Source of the DNA: SZUA-318 sp964412015
GTDB taxonomy: Bacteria > Gemmatimonadota > Gemmatimonadetes > Longimicrobiales > Gaopeijiaceae
NCBI GenBank assembly: GCA_964412015.1
Contig: CAYPMO010000018.1
Coordinates: forward strand, 1-64,000
DNA length: 64,000 nt
Direction: 5' to 3'
Position numbers and translations under genes: made by a program. Positions 17,622 through 29,684 of this stretch are shown here, piece after piece (position 1 is the first letter of the stretch; every line of letters begins with the position of its first letter). Below the pieces are notes generated by a model. That model was not told where the DNA came from. It saw only the letters and a program-made list of their open reading frames with translations, and searched no databases.

Positions 17622-18638
17622 ATGAGAGCGGTGGTCCTCCGCCGCCACGGCGGACCCTCCGTCCTGCGGGTCACCGACGTTCCGGATCCCGAGGCCGGTC
17701 CGGGCCAGGTGCTGGTGCGCACCGAGGCGGTGGGCGTCAACTACGCCGAGGTCCTGTCGCGCAAAGGCCTCTACGGGTGGGCCCCGAACCGCCCCTACGT
17801 GCTCGGCATGGAGGCGGCGGGGCGCATCGAGGCCGTGGGCGCGGGCGTGGATGCGTCCCGTGTCGGTGAGGAGGTGTTGGTGGGAGTCCAACACGGCGCC
17901 TACGCCGAGCTCGTGGCCGCCCGGGCCGAGCAGGCCTTCCCCGCCCCGGAGGGCTGGAGCGTGGAGGAGCGGGCGGCGTTCCCGGTGAACTGGGCGACTG
18001 CGTGGGTCGGCCTGGTGGAGATGGGCCGCCTGCGCCCGAGCGACCGGGTCCTCGTCTCGCCCGCCGGCGGCGGCGTGGGCACCGCCGCCGTGCTGATCGC
18101 GTCGCGCCTGGGGTGCGACGTGTTCGCCCTCGCCGGCAGCGACGCGAAGCTCGAGCGGGTGCGAGGTCTCGGCGCCGCGCACACGCTCAACTACCGGGAG
18201 CCTGAGTGGCGAGCGCGGCTCGCCGACGCGACACGGGACCGGGGCGTGGACGTGGCGCTCGAGATGGTCGGGGGCGAGGTGTTCCGCGCCGTGCGCGACA
18301 CGCTCGCCCCGTTCGGACGGGTGGTCGCCGCCGGGTACGCCGATTTCGACTACGAGCTCTGGAACCCGGTGTCGTGGTGGCGCGCGTGGCGTGGGATGCC
18401 CAGGATGAGCCTCGCGCGGATGTTCCGGCGCTCCAACGGAATCCTCTCGACGCACCTCGGCTTCCTGCTGGACGACGTCGAGCTGCTGGCGGGCGTGTGG
18501 GCGGGGCTCACCGCGTTCGTCCGCGAGCACGGGCTCCGTCCGCAGGTGGGCCGGGTCCTCGCGTTCGAGGACGTCGCGGAGGCCCACCGACTCATGGAGT
18601 CGCGCGAAAGCTACGGGAAGATCGTGATGCGGATGTGA
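17622..18638 (+). CDS. NADPH:quinone oxidoreductase-like MDR protein
   Basis: This 338-residue medium-chain dehydrogenase/reductase lacks zinc ligands. The N-terminal GroES-like fold has EAVGVNYAEVLSRKGLY and YVLGMEAAGRIEAVG. The Rossmann domain has VLVSPAGGGVGTAAV, a quinone-reductase-type nucleotide motif, followed by GCDVFALAGSDAKLERVRGLGA. It ends with DVAEAHRLMESRESYGKIVM, which is conserved in VAT-1/QOR-like members. The expected activity is NADPH-dependent reduction of quinones or enones. It is the second gene of the yjbQ operon and converges on the DUF502 gene with a 26-bp gap. Confidence 0.9.
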   Translation: MRAVVLRRHGGPSVLRVTDVPDPEAGPGQVLVRTEAVGVNYAEVLSRKGLYGWAPNRPYVLGMEAAGRIEAVGAGVDASRVGEEVLVGVQHGAYAELVAARAEQAFPAPEGWSVEERAAFPVNWATAWVGLVEMGRLRPSDRVLVSPAGGGVGTAAVLIASRLGCDVFALAGSDAKLERVRGLGAAHTLNYREPEWRARLADATRDRGVDVALEMVGGEVFRAVRDTLAPFGRVVAAGYADFDYELWNPVSWWRAWRGMPRMSLARMFRRSNGILSTHLGFLLDDVELLAGVWAGLTAFVREHGLRPQVGRVLAFEDVAEAHRLMESRESYGKIVMRM

Positions 18639-18664
18639 CGGGAGGCCGGCCGCCGCAGCCGTGC

Positions 18665-19297
18665 CTACGCCGCCCCCGCGCGCTCCACGAGCAACTCCGA
18701 CATGCGCTCCGGCGTGAGCACGCCCAGCGACATCACCGTCTTGAATGCCTCCTCGACGGTGAAGCTCGTGGCGATGACCTCCTCGGCCGGGAGATACTCC
18801 AGGAAGCCGGTGGTCGGGTTGGGCGTGGTGGGCACGAACACCGAGTGCCACACGGCCCCGTCGGCGAGCGTGAACGTCGACGTGAGGAAGGCGATCGCGC
18901 GGATGCCCTTGCGCGGGAACTCCACCAGCACCACCGACTTGAACGCCGCGGAGTTGGGCTTCTGGAAGGCCGTCACCACTTGCTTGGAAGCGCGGTAGAT
19001 GACCTTGACGAACGGTACGCGGAGCAGCACCTCTTCGCCGAGCTGGAGGACGCGCCGTCCCACCAGGTTCGTGGCCAACTCGCCCAGGAAGTAGACGGCC
19101 ACCAGCAGGATCGCGAGCGACAGGCCGGCCCGCCACAGCCACGGCCAATGCTCCACCGCGGGACTGATGAACGGCAGGAGAATCCCTGCGGTGAGCGCGA
19201 ACAGCACCCGGAGGACGTAGACCGTCACCACCACCGGAACCAGGGCCACGACTCCCGACGTCATGCGGGAGCGGATCCGCAAGGCCGGGCCTTTCAT
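18665..19297 (-). CDS. DUF502 family membrane protein
   Basis: This 210-residue protein has two transmembrane segments near the N-terminus (ALVPVVVTVYVLRVLFALTAG, in parts, and LSLAILLVAVYFLGELATN). They precede the DUF502 core: VPFVKVIYRASKQVV, VVLVEFPRKGIRAIAFLTS, and VFVPTTPNPTTGFLEYLP with a late SLGV. The function of DUF502 is not established. The start ATG overlaps the stop of the MenH-like hydrolase gene (ATGA at 19294-19297), making it the last gene of the S41-hydrolase-DUF502 operon. Confidence 0.9.
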   Translation of the reverse strand: MKGPALRIRSRMTSGVVALVPVVVTVYVLRVLFALTAGILLPFISPAVEHWPWLWRAGLSLAILLVAVYFLGELATNLVGRRVLQLGEEVLLRVPFVKVIYRASKQVVTAFQKPNSAAFKSVVLVEFPRKGIRAIAFLTSTFTLADGAVWHSVFVPTTPNPTTGFLEYLPAEEVIATSFTVEEAFKTVMSLGVLTPERMSELLVERAGAA

Positions 19298-20058
19298 CCC
19301 CGCCGATCTCCCTGAGAGAGGAACGCCGTGACGGCTCCGAGCCACGCCCCGGGCCGCTCCAGGTGGACGGTGTGGCCGGCTTCGGGGATCTCGACCAGGC
19401 GCCCGTCGGGAAGCAGCTCCACCATGCGCGCGCCGATCTCCACGAACTTCCGGTCCAGCCCGCCCACCAGGACGAGCACCGGTACCCTCAGGGACGCCAA
19501 AGATCCCCAGAAGGAAGGAAGCGAGCCCGTGCCCAGCCCGCGCAGGCACGCCGCGAGCGAGGCGGCGTCGTTGCGGAGCCTACGGGCGCGGACGGCCGCC
19601 CGCGCGGCTCCGGCGAGAGCCTCCTGGGACTCGAACAGCGGCAGACTCTCCCACCTCTCCACGAACGCCTCGATCCCGTCCCTCTCGAGGCTCTCCGCCA
19701 GGGCGGCGTCCTCGCTCCTGCGCGCCCGGCGCTCCTCCTCGCTCGCGAGTCCCGGCGAGGCCGACTCCAACACGAGGCGCCGCACCCGGTCGGGGTGACG
19801 CACACTGTAGGCCAACGCGAGCCGCCCGCCCATGGAGTAGCCCACGAGATCAAGCGAATCGCCGCGGGACAAGGTGGTGATCTCGGTCTCCACCGCCTCC
19901 AGTGTGAACCGCCTCGGCGACGCCTCCCCCGCGTGGCGCCCGTGGCCCGGAAGGTCGACGAGGACGGGAGGACCCACCGACGACGCCAGCCCGTCCACGA
20001 TGCGGTCCCCCCACGCCTGCGAGGAGCCGGTGAACCCGTGAAGGAGGAAGACCGTCAG
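19294..20058 (-). CDS. MenH-like alpha/beta hydrolase with apparent CTG start
   Basis: This 254-residue hydrolase resembles MenH (SHCHC synthase): oxyanion strand FLLHGFTGSSQAW at the very start, LVDLPGHGRH, nucleophile elbow LVGYSMGGRLAL, late Asp region LVGGLDRKF, and catalytic His in EAGHTVHLERPG. No ATG, GTG or TTG lies in frame between the S41 stop and the HGFTG motif. The best start is CTG at 20058-20056, which overlaps the S41 TGA as CTGA. Other gene pairs here overlap in the same NTGA manner. Other menaquinone genes are absent from the window, so a different ester or C-C hydrolase role is possible. Confidence 0.8.
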   Translation of the reverse strand: MTVFLLHGFTGSSQAWGDRIVDGLASSVGPPVLVDLPGHGRHAGEASPRRFTLEAVETEITTLSRGDSLDLVGYSMGGRLALAYSVRHPDRVRRLVLESASPGLASEEERRARRSEDAALAESLERDGIEAFVERWESLPLFESQEALAGAARAAVRARRLRNDAASLAACLRGLGTGSLPSFWGSLASLRVPVLVLVGGLDRKFVEIGARMVELLPDGRLVEIPEAGHTVHLERPGAWLGAVTAFLSQGDRRG

Positions 20059-23000
20059 CGCGACCTCCCCCCCGGTCGCCTCGACGGACGCGGGAACGGC
20101 GGCGGCGTCACCTTCGTCGGGCCGCCCTGCGCCTCCAGGAGGCGGAGCGCTTCCTGGACCGCGCGCTCGAGCTGCGGGTCGCGGCCCGCGGCCACCGACT
20201 TCGCGTCGAGCAGCACCTCGATGTCCGGAGGCACACCCTCGTTCTCCGCGATCCAACGGTTGTTCATCGGGTCGAACACGGCGTTGTCCGGAGCCGTGAG
20301 CGTGCCACCGTCCACCATCGCGTAGTGTGTGGATGACTTCACGAGCCCTCCCCACGTCCTGGTCCCGACGAGCGGCCCCACCTTCTGTTGGCGGAACGCC
20401 CAGGGGAAGTAATCTCCACCCGATCCCGCACGCTCGTTGATCAGGAGCACCTTGGGCCCGAGCACGCCCTGCGGCAGGACGAGGGGCGCGCCGTTCGGGA
20501 CCTCGTTCGTGATGGCCGCCCGGAGCGTCCGGGTCATGTAGTCCACCATGTAGTCGTCGAGGTTGCCCCCGCCGTTGAAGCGCTCGTCGATGACGGCGCC
20601 CTGCTTGTCCTGCTGCGCGAAGATGTAGCGGTTGAACGACACGACGCCGCTCCCGCCCGTGTTGGGGATCCATGCGTACGCGAGCCTACCTCCGGAGAGC
20701 TCGTCCACGCGGCGGCGGTTGTCCTCGACCCACGCGCGCTGGCGGAGCTGGCTCTCGCTCCGAACGGGCGTGACCGTCTCGGTCCAGGCCCCTTCCATCG
20801 CCGGCTCGTCGTTGAGCCAGAGCACGGTCTGGCGCCCCGCAGTGCCGTCGAGCGCCCGGTAGGGGTCCTCTCCCGCGGTCAGCTCGACGCCGTCCACCGC
20901 TACGAGGTACGTTCCCTCGGAGACGCGCATGCCCGGACGGTCCAGGGGCGCGTCCAGCCCGGGATTCCAGCTCTCGAACGTGTAGATGCGGCTGATGCGC
21001 CAGCGCCCGTTCTCCGCCCTGAGGTCCGCGCCCAGCAGTCCGACGCGCACGGTGTCCACGGCCGGCATGTCCCCACCGCCCACGAAGCTGTGGCCCACGG
21101 ACAACTCGCCGTTCATCTGGTCGAAGACGTAGTTCAGGTCGGCGCGGTGCCGCACGTGCTCCACCAGCGGGCGGTACCGACGTCGTACCGCGTCCCAGTC
21201 GTTGCCGTGCATCCCCGGGTCGTAGAAGAAGTCCCGCTCGTAGTGCCAGGCCTCGTCGAACATCTGGCGCCACTCCGCGGTACGGTCGAGGTACATCCGG
21301 AGCGCGACGGTCAGGTTGCCGCCACCCTCCTTCGGCGGAGCGCCGGTGTCCACCACGCGCCACTGCTGAGCGGAACGGAAGAGCATCTTCCCGCCGTCGC
21401 CGGACACCGAGACGTTGCTCGCGCCCCGCACGAACACCTCGGCCTTACGATCGTCCAGCACGAACTTGTGGAGCGTCATGCCCGCCGGGCCGCCGTCGCC
21501 GGCGGGGACCTCGCCGATGAAGACCGTCCCCTTGGGCCCGGCCACCATCGTCTGGTAGTTCCGCACGGGCATGGGAACCGAGACGATCCGGCGGTCCACG
21601 TCCGCGAAGTCGATGCGGACCTGCACGGCGCCGGTGTCCGGCTTGGGCGGCGGCGGAGCGTTCTCCTCGTCGCTCTCGGGCGGGAACGGCGTCGGATCGT
21701 CGGCGCGCAGGACCAGGACGTAGGCGCCGTACGTCACGTCGGACCGGATCGAGCTGGTGTTCGCCCAGCCCGATCCGAGCGCGAGGTCGGTGCTCGCCAG
21801 GAAGTACAGGTGCCGCCCGTCCCGGTCCCACGCGGGCGTCTGAGCGTCGGCCATCGCGTCCGTGAGCGCCGTGACCTCACCGGACTCGACCGACCAGACC
21901 ACGAGCCGGCGGAAGTTGTTGGGGAAGGTCTTGGCGTAGGCGAGCCACTCGGAGTCGGGCGACCACACGAGCCCCATGCCTCCGCGCTCGATGTTCGAGC
22001 CGCCGACGTCCGCCGTGCTCACCCGCCCCCCCTCGACGTCGACGATGCGGATCCTCACGTCGTCGTCCACGAACGCGATGCGCGCGCCGTCGGGCGACCA
22101 CGTGGCCTCCCACGCCATCTTCGACTCGCCCATCGGGATGCGTCGCTGCTCACCGACGCCGTCCTGCGGGGCGATGACCAGCTCGTAGCCGTCGCCGTCG
22201 TCGCTGAACCAGGCGATCCGCTCACCGTCGGGAGACCAGACCGGCTCACGGTCGTCGGCGCCCGAGCTCCGCGTGAGGTTGCGCGCGTCGCCGTCCTCGA
22301 CCGGTAGCGTAAAGATCTCCCCGCGCGCCGCCATGAGCACGCGCTTGCCCGTGGGTGAGAGCGACGCCGATCCCACACGCCGGCTCACGTCCTCCCATCG
22401 CGGCTCGGCCCAGGGGAAGTCGCCCTTGACGTCGATGTCGATCCGACGGCTCTGCCCCGTGGCCGGGTCGAGCGTGTGGATCCATCCGTCCTGCTCGAAG
22501 ACGAGCCCTCCTGGGCCGCCGGACAGCCACTTCACCTCGGCGTCGGCGAATCGGGTGACCTGCTCGAGCGCGCCCGTCTTGACGTCGTAGGACCAGACGT
22601 TCATGGCCCAGTCGCGGTCGGACACGAACCAGATCTTGTCGCCGAGCCAGACCGGGTACCGGTCGGTCGTGCGCTCGTTCGGGATGCGGACCTCGTCGAG
22701 CGTGCCCAGGTCGAGGATCGTGAGGGGCGTGTTCTGGCCGCCGCGATAGGAGCGCCACTCCCAGTCCCACCGGGTGACGCGGTCCACGACGAGGCGCCCC
22801 CCGTCGGGCGAGTAGGATCCGTCGTGCGCCCACGGCGCGGGCAGGACGGTGGAGGGTCCGCCCTCGCGCGAGACCGTCCACAGGCGGTTGTACCCGACGG
22901 GCGCGGTCTCGCGGCTCGTCGCGTACAGGACGCGCGTGCCGTCGGGCGTCCAACCGCGCGCCTCCGAGGCCGCCGGATACCACGTGAGGCGGCGGGGCGC

Positions 23001-23300
23001 GCCCCCTTCCACACTCACCACATATACCTGCGGAACGCCCGAGCGGTTCGACGTGAACGCGATCCACCTCCCGTCCGGCGAGAAATGGGGATGGCTCTCG
23101 ACCGCGCTCGTGCTCGTCAGGCGGCGGGCCACGCCTCCCGCGCGGTCCGCGATCCAGAGGTCGCTCCCGTACGTGAACGCCACGTGCGTGGCGGACAGCG
23201 TCGGCTGGCGGACCAGACGCGTCTGGGCGCCAGCGGTGAGCGGCGGCGTGAACGCGAGAGCGAGGACGAAGGCCGGGAGGAACGACACGCGTCGGAGCAT
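20055..23300 (-). CDS. Tricorn-type S41 protease, secreted
   Basis: This 1081-residue protein has a signal peptide (VSFLPAFVLALAFTPPLTAGAQ, in part). The first 600 residues are TolB/tricorn beta-propeller blades (FSPDGRWIAFTSNRSG, WSPDGERIAWFSDD). A core helical region (about 670-760), a PDZ domain (RVSEGTYLVAVDGVEL) and the S41 catalytic domain follow. The nucleophile is in NERAGSGGDYFP, the His in LSVGHSFVGGGD, and the Glu in ENEGVPPDIEV. The GTRTWGGLV block is a tricorn hallmark. Unlike archaeal tricorn it is exported, probably acting on oligopeptides in the periplasm. Its stop overlaps the MenH-like gene. Confidence 0.93.
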   Translation of the reverse strand: MLRRVSFLPAFVLALAFTPPLTAGAQTRLVRQPTLSATHVAFTYGSDLWIADRAGGVARRLTSTSAVESHPHFSPDGRWIAFTSNRSGVPQVYVVSVEGGAPRRLTWYPAASEARGWTPDGTRVLYATSRETAPVGYNRLWTVSREGGPSTVLPAPWAHDGSYSPDGGRLVVDRVTRWDWEWRSYRGGQNTPLTILDLGTLDEVRIPNERTTDRYPVWLGDKIWFVSDRDWAMNVWSYDVKTGALEQVTRFADAEVKWLSGGPGGLVFEQDGWIHTLDPATGQSRRIDIDVKGDFPWAEPRWEDVSRRVGSASLSPTGKRVLMAARGEIFTLPVEDGDARNLTRSSGADDREPVWSPDGERIAWFSDDGDGYELVIAPQDGVGEQRRIPMGESKMAWEATWSPDGARIAFVDDDVRIRIVDVEGGRVSTADVGGSNIERGGMGLVWSPDSEWLAYAKTFPNNFRRLVVWSVESGEVTALTDAMADAQTPAWDRDGRHLYFLASTDLALGSGWANTSSIRSDVTYGAYVLVLRADDPTPFPPESDEENAPPPPKPDTGAVQVRIDFADVDRRIVSVPMPVRNYQTMVAGPKGTVFIGEVPAGDGGPAGMTLHKFVLDDRKAEVFVRGASNVSVSGDGGKMLFRSAQQWRVVDTGAPPKEGGGNLTVALRMYLDRTAEWRQMFDEAWHYERDFFYDPGMHGNDWDAVRRRYRPLVEHVRHRADLNYVFDQMNGELSVGHSFVGGGDMPAVDTVRVGLLGADLRAENGRWRISRIYTFESWNPGLDAPLDRPGMRVSEGTYLVAVDGVELTAGEDPYRALDGTAGRQTVLWLNDEPAMEGAWTETVTPVRSESQLRQRAWVEDNRRRVDELSGGRLAYAWIPNTGGSGVVSFNRYIFAQQDKQGAVIDERFNGGGNLDDYMVDYMTRTLRAAITNEVPNGAPLVLPQGVLGPKVLLINERAGSGGDYFPWAFRQQKVGPLVGTRTWGGLVKSSTHYAMVDGGTLTAPDNAVFDPMNNRWIAENEGVPPDIEVLLDAKSVAAGRDPQLERAVQEALRLLEAQGGPTKVTPPPFPRPSRRPGGRSR

Positions 23301-23422
23301 GGAGAGGTCTCGAGGAAGGACGGGAAGCTCCCGGCCGAGATCGCCGGGAAGGCTCAACGTCCTCCCCTACGTGGACGCGCGCAAGGGCGTTTCCGGGTCG
23401 GCTCCACCGCTCGACCCCGCCC

Positions 23423-24427
23423 TCACCGTACGGGTGGAGACTCCCGGTATCCTGCCGGAACCTCGAACGTCTCGGCCGGGATGTCGCCGACGCGCACGTC
23501 CTGCACCGTCTGCGTGACACGCATGAACACGTTCTGGGCGGGCGCCTCGTCGGGCGCGGGTTGCTCCTGCTGGCGCCGGCGCCCCAGGAGGCCGCCCAAC
23601 GCCTGCCGCGCCGCCCCGGCGGCCGCCGCGGCGGCGCCGCCCCCCTCGGATCCGAGCGGCTTGTCCGAGGCCGCCAGCACCGCTTCCAGGTCCAGCTCCG
23701 ATCCTGGCGGCACCATGACCATGGAGGTGACGGTGCGCACCGGAACCCCGTCCAGCCCCTTCATCTCCTCGGTGATCCGGCGTGTGCCCTCGGTCATGCC
23801 CGGATCGCCCTGGAAGGCTGCGGCCATCCCTCCGCCCGTGCCTGCCGCCATCGCCTCCTGGGCCTTCTCGTAGGCCTCGTGGCCCGGGAAGTCACGGCTG
23901 AACCAGATCTCCGAAACGATGGTCATGGCGCCCATCGGGCTCTCGGCGGCCTCCTGGGACGCGGCCGTAGGCGTCATGATCATGAGAACCTGCTCGGCCG
24001 TGTACCCGTCGAAGTCGCGCGTCTTCCCCGTACGCTCCACCTGGAAGTCGGCGGGCGCCTCGGTCGGGCTCTCCAAACCGGCACCGCCCATGACCGCCTG
24101 GGCCTGCGCCGCCATCTCCTCGAAGGTGACGGTGTAGAAGGTCTTCTCCGTGTGGTCCAGGAAGGTGTAGCGCCCCTCCGCCATATCGGCGATGGTCGAC
24201 CGCTCCTCCCCCTCATCGCTGCGGACGAGGCTCCCCTGTACGTACGTCGTCGCACGGGTCTCGGCCGTCGCCCCGGGGGCGAAGCGGGCCATCATCCCCA
24301 TGGCGCCCCCCATCTCCGGCTTGGACACGGTGGTATAGGTGACGCCCTGGGCGGCCACGGGAGCCGCGGCGACGCACAAGGCGACGAGTGCGAGACCGCG
24401 GTCACGATTCCTCACGCGATGGTTCAT
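23423..24427 (-). CDS. DUF4412-like exported protein
   Basis: This 334-residue protein has a signal peptide (LALVALCVAAAPVAAQG). The body follows the DUF4412 pattern: a modified surface-antigen-like opening (VTYTTVSKPEM), EGRYTFLDHTEKTFYTVTFEE, GKTRDFDGYTAEQVLMIM, and EIWFSRDFPGHEAYEKAQ. A low-complexity Ala/Gly/Arg segment (about 255-290) separates a short C-terminal strand region. The function is unknown. The start overlaps the stop of the small membrane protein upstream by ATGA (24424-24427). Confidence 0.8.
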   Translation of the reverse strand: MNHRVRNRDRGLALVALCVAAAPVAAQGVTYTTVSKPEMGGAMGMMARFAPGATAETRATTYVQGSLVRSDEGEERSTIADMAEGRYTFLDHTEKTFYTVTFEEMAAQAQAVMGGAGLESPTEAPADFQVERTGKTRDFDGYTAEQVLMIMTPTAASQEAAESPMGAMTIVSEIWFSRDFPGHEAYEKAQEAMAAGTGGGMAAAFQGDPGMTEGTRRITEEMKGLDGVPVRTVTSMVMVPPGSELDLEAVLAASDKPLGSEGGGAAAAAAGAARQALGGLLGRRRQQEQPAPDEAPAQNVFMRVTQTVQDVRVGDIPAETFEVPAGYRESPPVR

Positions 24428-24843
24428 CGGTTCATCCTCCCGGTTCCCGGATTGTGAGAGCCTTCAGGAAGCGTGCGCGTGTCGTGCCCGCGCGACGCCG
24501 GGCCCACAGCCTCGCTCCGCATGCGTAGGGCGGCCACGACGCTCGCGATCCAGCCGACCGGGTAGGGCAGGACCAAGAGCGCCCATCCCCACGACCGCCC
24601 GGTGCTTCCGCCGACGCCTCCGAACGCGCTCAACACGAACATCGCCCCGACGCCGATCACCACGAGCGCCAACCCGCCGTATGCCCACCGCCGATGTCGG
24701 CTGAGAGCGAGGCGGGCGCTCCAGGCGACGAGTCCGGAGCCCGGAGCGATGACGAGGGATCCCTCGAGCGGGTCGATGAGGCCCACCACCATCAGGACGA
24801 GCCCGGCGATCCGTAGGCGGCGAGACCATGAAGTCATCGGCAT
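24424..24843 (-). CDS. Small four-helix membrane protein of unknown function
   Basis: This is a 139-residue protein with about four hydrophobic segments: IAGLVLMVVGLIDPLEGS, LVIAPGSGLVAW, WAYGGLALVVIGVGAMFVLS and WGWALLVLPYPVGWIASVVA. I do not recognise the family. The first ATG of MPMTSW has a GAGGAGGA ribosome site 8 nt upstream, so it is preferred over the Met two codons later. The gene is coupled to the DUF4412-like gene by an ATGA overlap, suggesting a shared envelope function. Confidence 0.75.
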   Translation of the reverse strand: MPMTSWSRRLRIAGLVLMVVGLIDPLEGSLVIAPGSGLVAWSARLALSRHRRWAYGGLALVVIGVGAMFVLSAFGGVGGSTGRSWGWALLVLPYPVGWIASVVAALRMRSEAVGPASRGHDTRTLPEGSHNPGTGRMNR

Positions 24844-24922
24844 AGCGTGGGTCCTCCTCGCCCACCAAGTATAGCCCGGCGCGGGCGTCGGGACGACGCG
24901 CCACGATCCGCGCGCCCCTGGA

Positions 24923-25420
24923 CTAATGGAACGCATCCATCATGCGCTCCCGCATCCGGCGCGCGTGTCCTCCCTCCCAGTAGATACGGCCACAGGTGGG
25001 GCACCGTGTGAAGTCCGTGTGCCGCGCGAGCACATTGGGGGGCACCCTTTCGCGCGCCTCGTCGGCCGGCAGGGGCTCGACCACGGTGTTGCAGACGGTG
25101 CACCGCGTGAACAGCCGGTCCGGGACGGTGAGCGACAGTCGGTCGAAGACCTCGCGGAGCTGCGTCACGGGCTGGTCGCCCGCGAGAACGAGGACGTCCT
25201 TCGCGTTCTGTTCCTCCGCGAGGCGGCGGTCCCGCGTGAGGACGATCCGGCTCTCCGAGCGCGCCCTCGACGCCAGCTCGTCGTCGGCGATGTGCGCCTC
25301 GTACGCGGTGTCGAACCCCAGCGCACGGAGCCAGCGCGCCAGACGCCCGAGCATGGCGTCGCAGAAGAAGCGCGGTGGGGCCGCCGGGCGCGCGTCGGAT
25401 CCGGCCGACGACTCGCTCAT
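24923..25420 (-). CDS. Mut7-C RNase-domain protein
   Basis: This 165-residue protein has a PIN-like Mut7-C domain, with FFCDAMLGRLARWLRALGFD at about residues 20-40 and RIVLTRDRRLAEEQ. A zinc-ribbon follows with two CxxC pairs (CTVCN and CPTCGR). The acidic residues of the PIN-like active site are plausible (FFCDAM, DDELA, LTRDRR). RNase activity is inferred from the family. The ATG overlaps the stop of the radical-SAM gene (ATGA, 25417-25420), and no upstream start is needed. Confidence 0.88.
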   Translation of the reverse strand: MSESSAGSDARPAAPPRFFCDAMLGRLARWLRALGFDTAYEAHIADDELASRARSESRIVLTRDRRLAEEQNAKDVLVLAGDQPVTQLREVFDRLSLTVPDRLFTRCTVCNTVVEPLPADEARERVPPNVLARHTDFTRCPTCGRIYWEGGHARRMRERMMDAFH

Positions 25421-26349
25421 GCGCACCGGTCCAGCCTCAGGCCCAGCTCCTCGGCGATCCCGACCGCGGCGCGGTACTCGCCGGGAGTCGGACGCCGGTT
25501 CAACTCCGGGTAGCGCTCCCGGCTCACCTTTCCCGCCGGCCGATACTGATCCATGAGGTTGACGTACGTGTTCGGCCCCAGCTCGTCCGCGATCCACTCC
25601 AGGATCGCGCGCGTCTCGTCCAGGCACCCGGGCATCACCAGGTGGCGGACCAGCAACCCCCTCCTCGCCAGGCCGTCCGCGCCGATGACCAGGTCGCCGA
25701 CCTGGCGGTGCATCTCGCGGATCGCCGCACGGGCCGCCTCGGGGTAGTCGGCGGCCTTCAGCCACGCCCGGCTCCTGTCCTCGGTCCAGAGCTTGAAGTC
25801 CGGCATATAGATGTCCACGACCCCGTCCAGGCGGGTCAGGCTCTCGAGCGCGTCGTACGCCGACGTGTTGTAGACGAGCGGAAGGCCGAGCCCCTCCTCG
25901 GCGGCGACCGCGACCGCCTCGAGTACCTGCGGCACCACGTGCTCGGGCGTCACGAGGTTGATGTTGTGACACCCGCGGGCCTGGAGCGCGAGCATGAGGC
26001 CGGCGAGCTCCTTCGCCGTGAGCCCCGGCACCGCCGGGCCGGGCCGCACGCCCTGGCTGATGTCGAAGTTCTGGCAGAACACGCACCGCAGGTTGCAGTG
26101 CGCGAAGAAGATCGTGCCCGAACCTCGCCACCCCCTCAGGCAATCCTCCTCGCCCATATGGGGGAACGCGCTGCTCACCACGGCGTATCGTCCGGTTTTG
26201 CAGGCGGACCAGCGGCCCTTGAGGCGGTTCACCCCGCAGTTCCTCGGGCATCCCCGGCACTCGGCGAGCGAGGCGACGGCGTCCCGGGCACGTGCGCGGA
26301 GCTCGGAGCGGGTCAGATGCAGGTACGCCGCGCCGGCCGTGGCCTCCAT
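25417..26349 (-). CDS. PflX-like radical SAM protein
   Basis: This 310-residue radical SAM enzyme is of the COG1313 (PflX) type. An N-terminal cysteine block (ECRGCPRNCGVNR) is followed by SACKTGRYAVVSSAFPH, then the SAM cluster motif CNLRCVFCQN (CxxxCxxC). The NLVTPEHVVPQVLEAV and VDIYMPDFKLW segments form the barrel, and VNLMDQYRPAGKV is characteristic near the end. The family is named after pyruvate formate-lyase activase, but most members have no known substrate. No glycyl-radical enzyme is in the window. It is translationally coupled to the Mut7-C gene. Confidence 0.9.
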   Translation of the reverse strand: MEATAGAAYLHLTRSELRARARDAVASLAECRGCPRNCGVNRLKGRWSACKTGRYAVVSSAFPHMGEEDCLRGWRGSGTIFFAHCNLRCVFCQNFDISQGVRPGPAVPGLTAKELAGLMLALQARGCHNINLVTPEHVVPQVLEAVAVAAEEGLGLPLVYNTSAYDALESLTRLDGVVDIYMPDFKLWTEDRSRAWLKAADYPEAARAAIREMHRQVGDLVIGADGLARRGLLVRHLVMPGCLDETRAILEWIADELGPNTYVNLMDQYRPAGKVSRERYPELNRRPTPGEYRAAVGIAEELGLRLDRCA

Positions 26350-26377
26350 GGTTCTCGCATCCGGTGCACGCGGTGGA

Positions 26378-29521
<3,144 letters not shown>

Positions 29522-29684
29522 GGGAGAATCCATGGATATGGATGCGGGAGACGATCCGATGGAATTCCAACCTAGAGCGCGCCACGCCGTCTCGCACGGG
29601 TGGGCCCGGAGGCCCGGCCGGAACGGCCCGCGGCACGTCCGTGTATCCCCTCGAGCACCTGGCCATCTCCCGCAGCGTAGAGAC

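Noticed and set aside
25421..26260. N-terminal extension of the Mut7-C gene
   Set aside because: The frame lies inside the radical-SAM gene in another frame and has no domain. The ATGA overlap gives a natural start.
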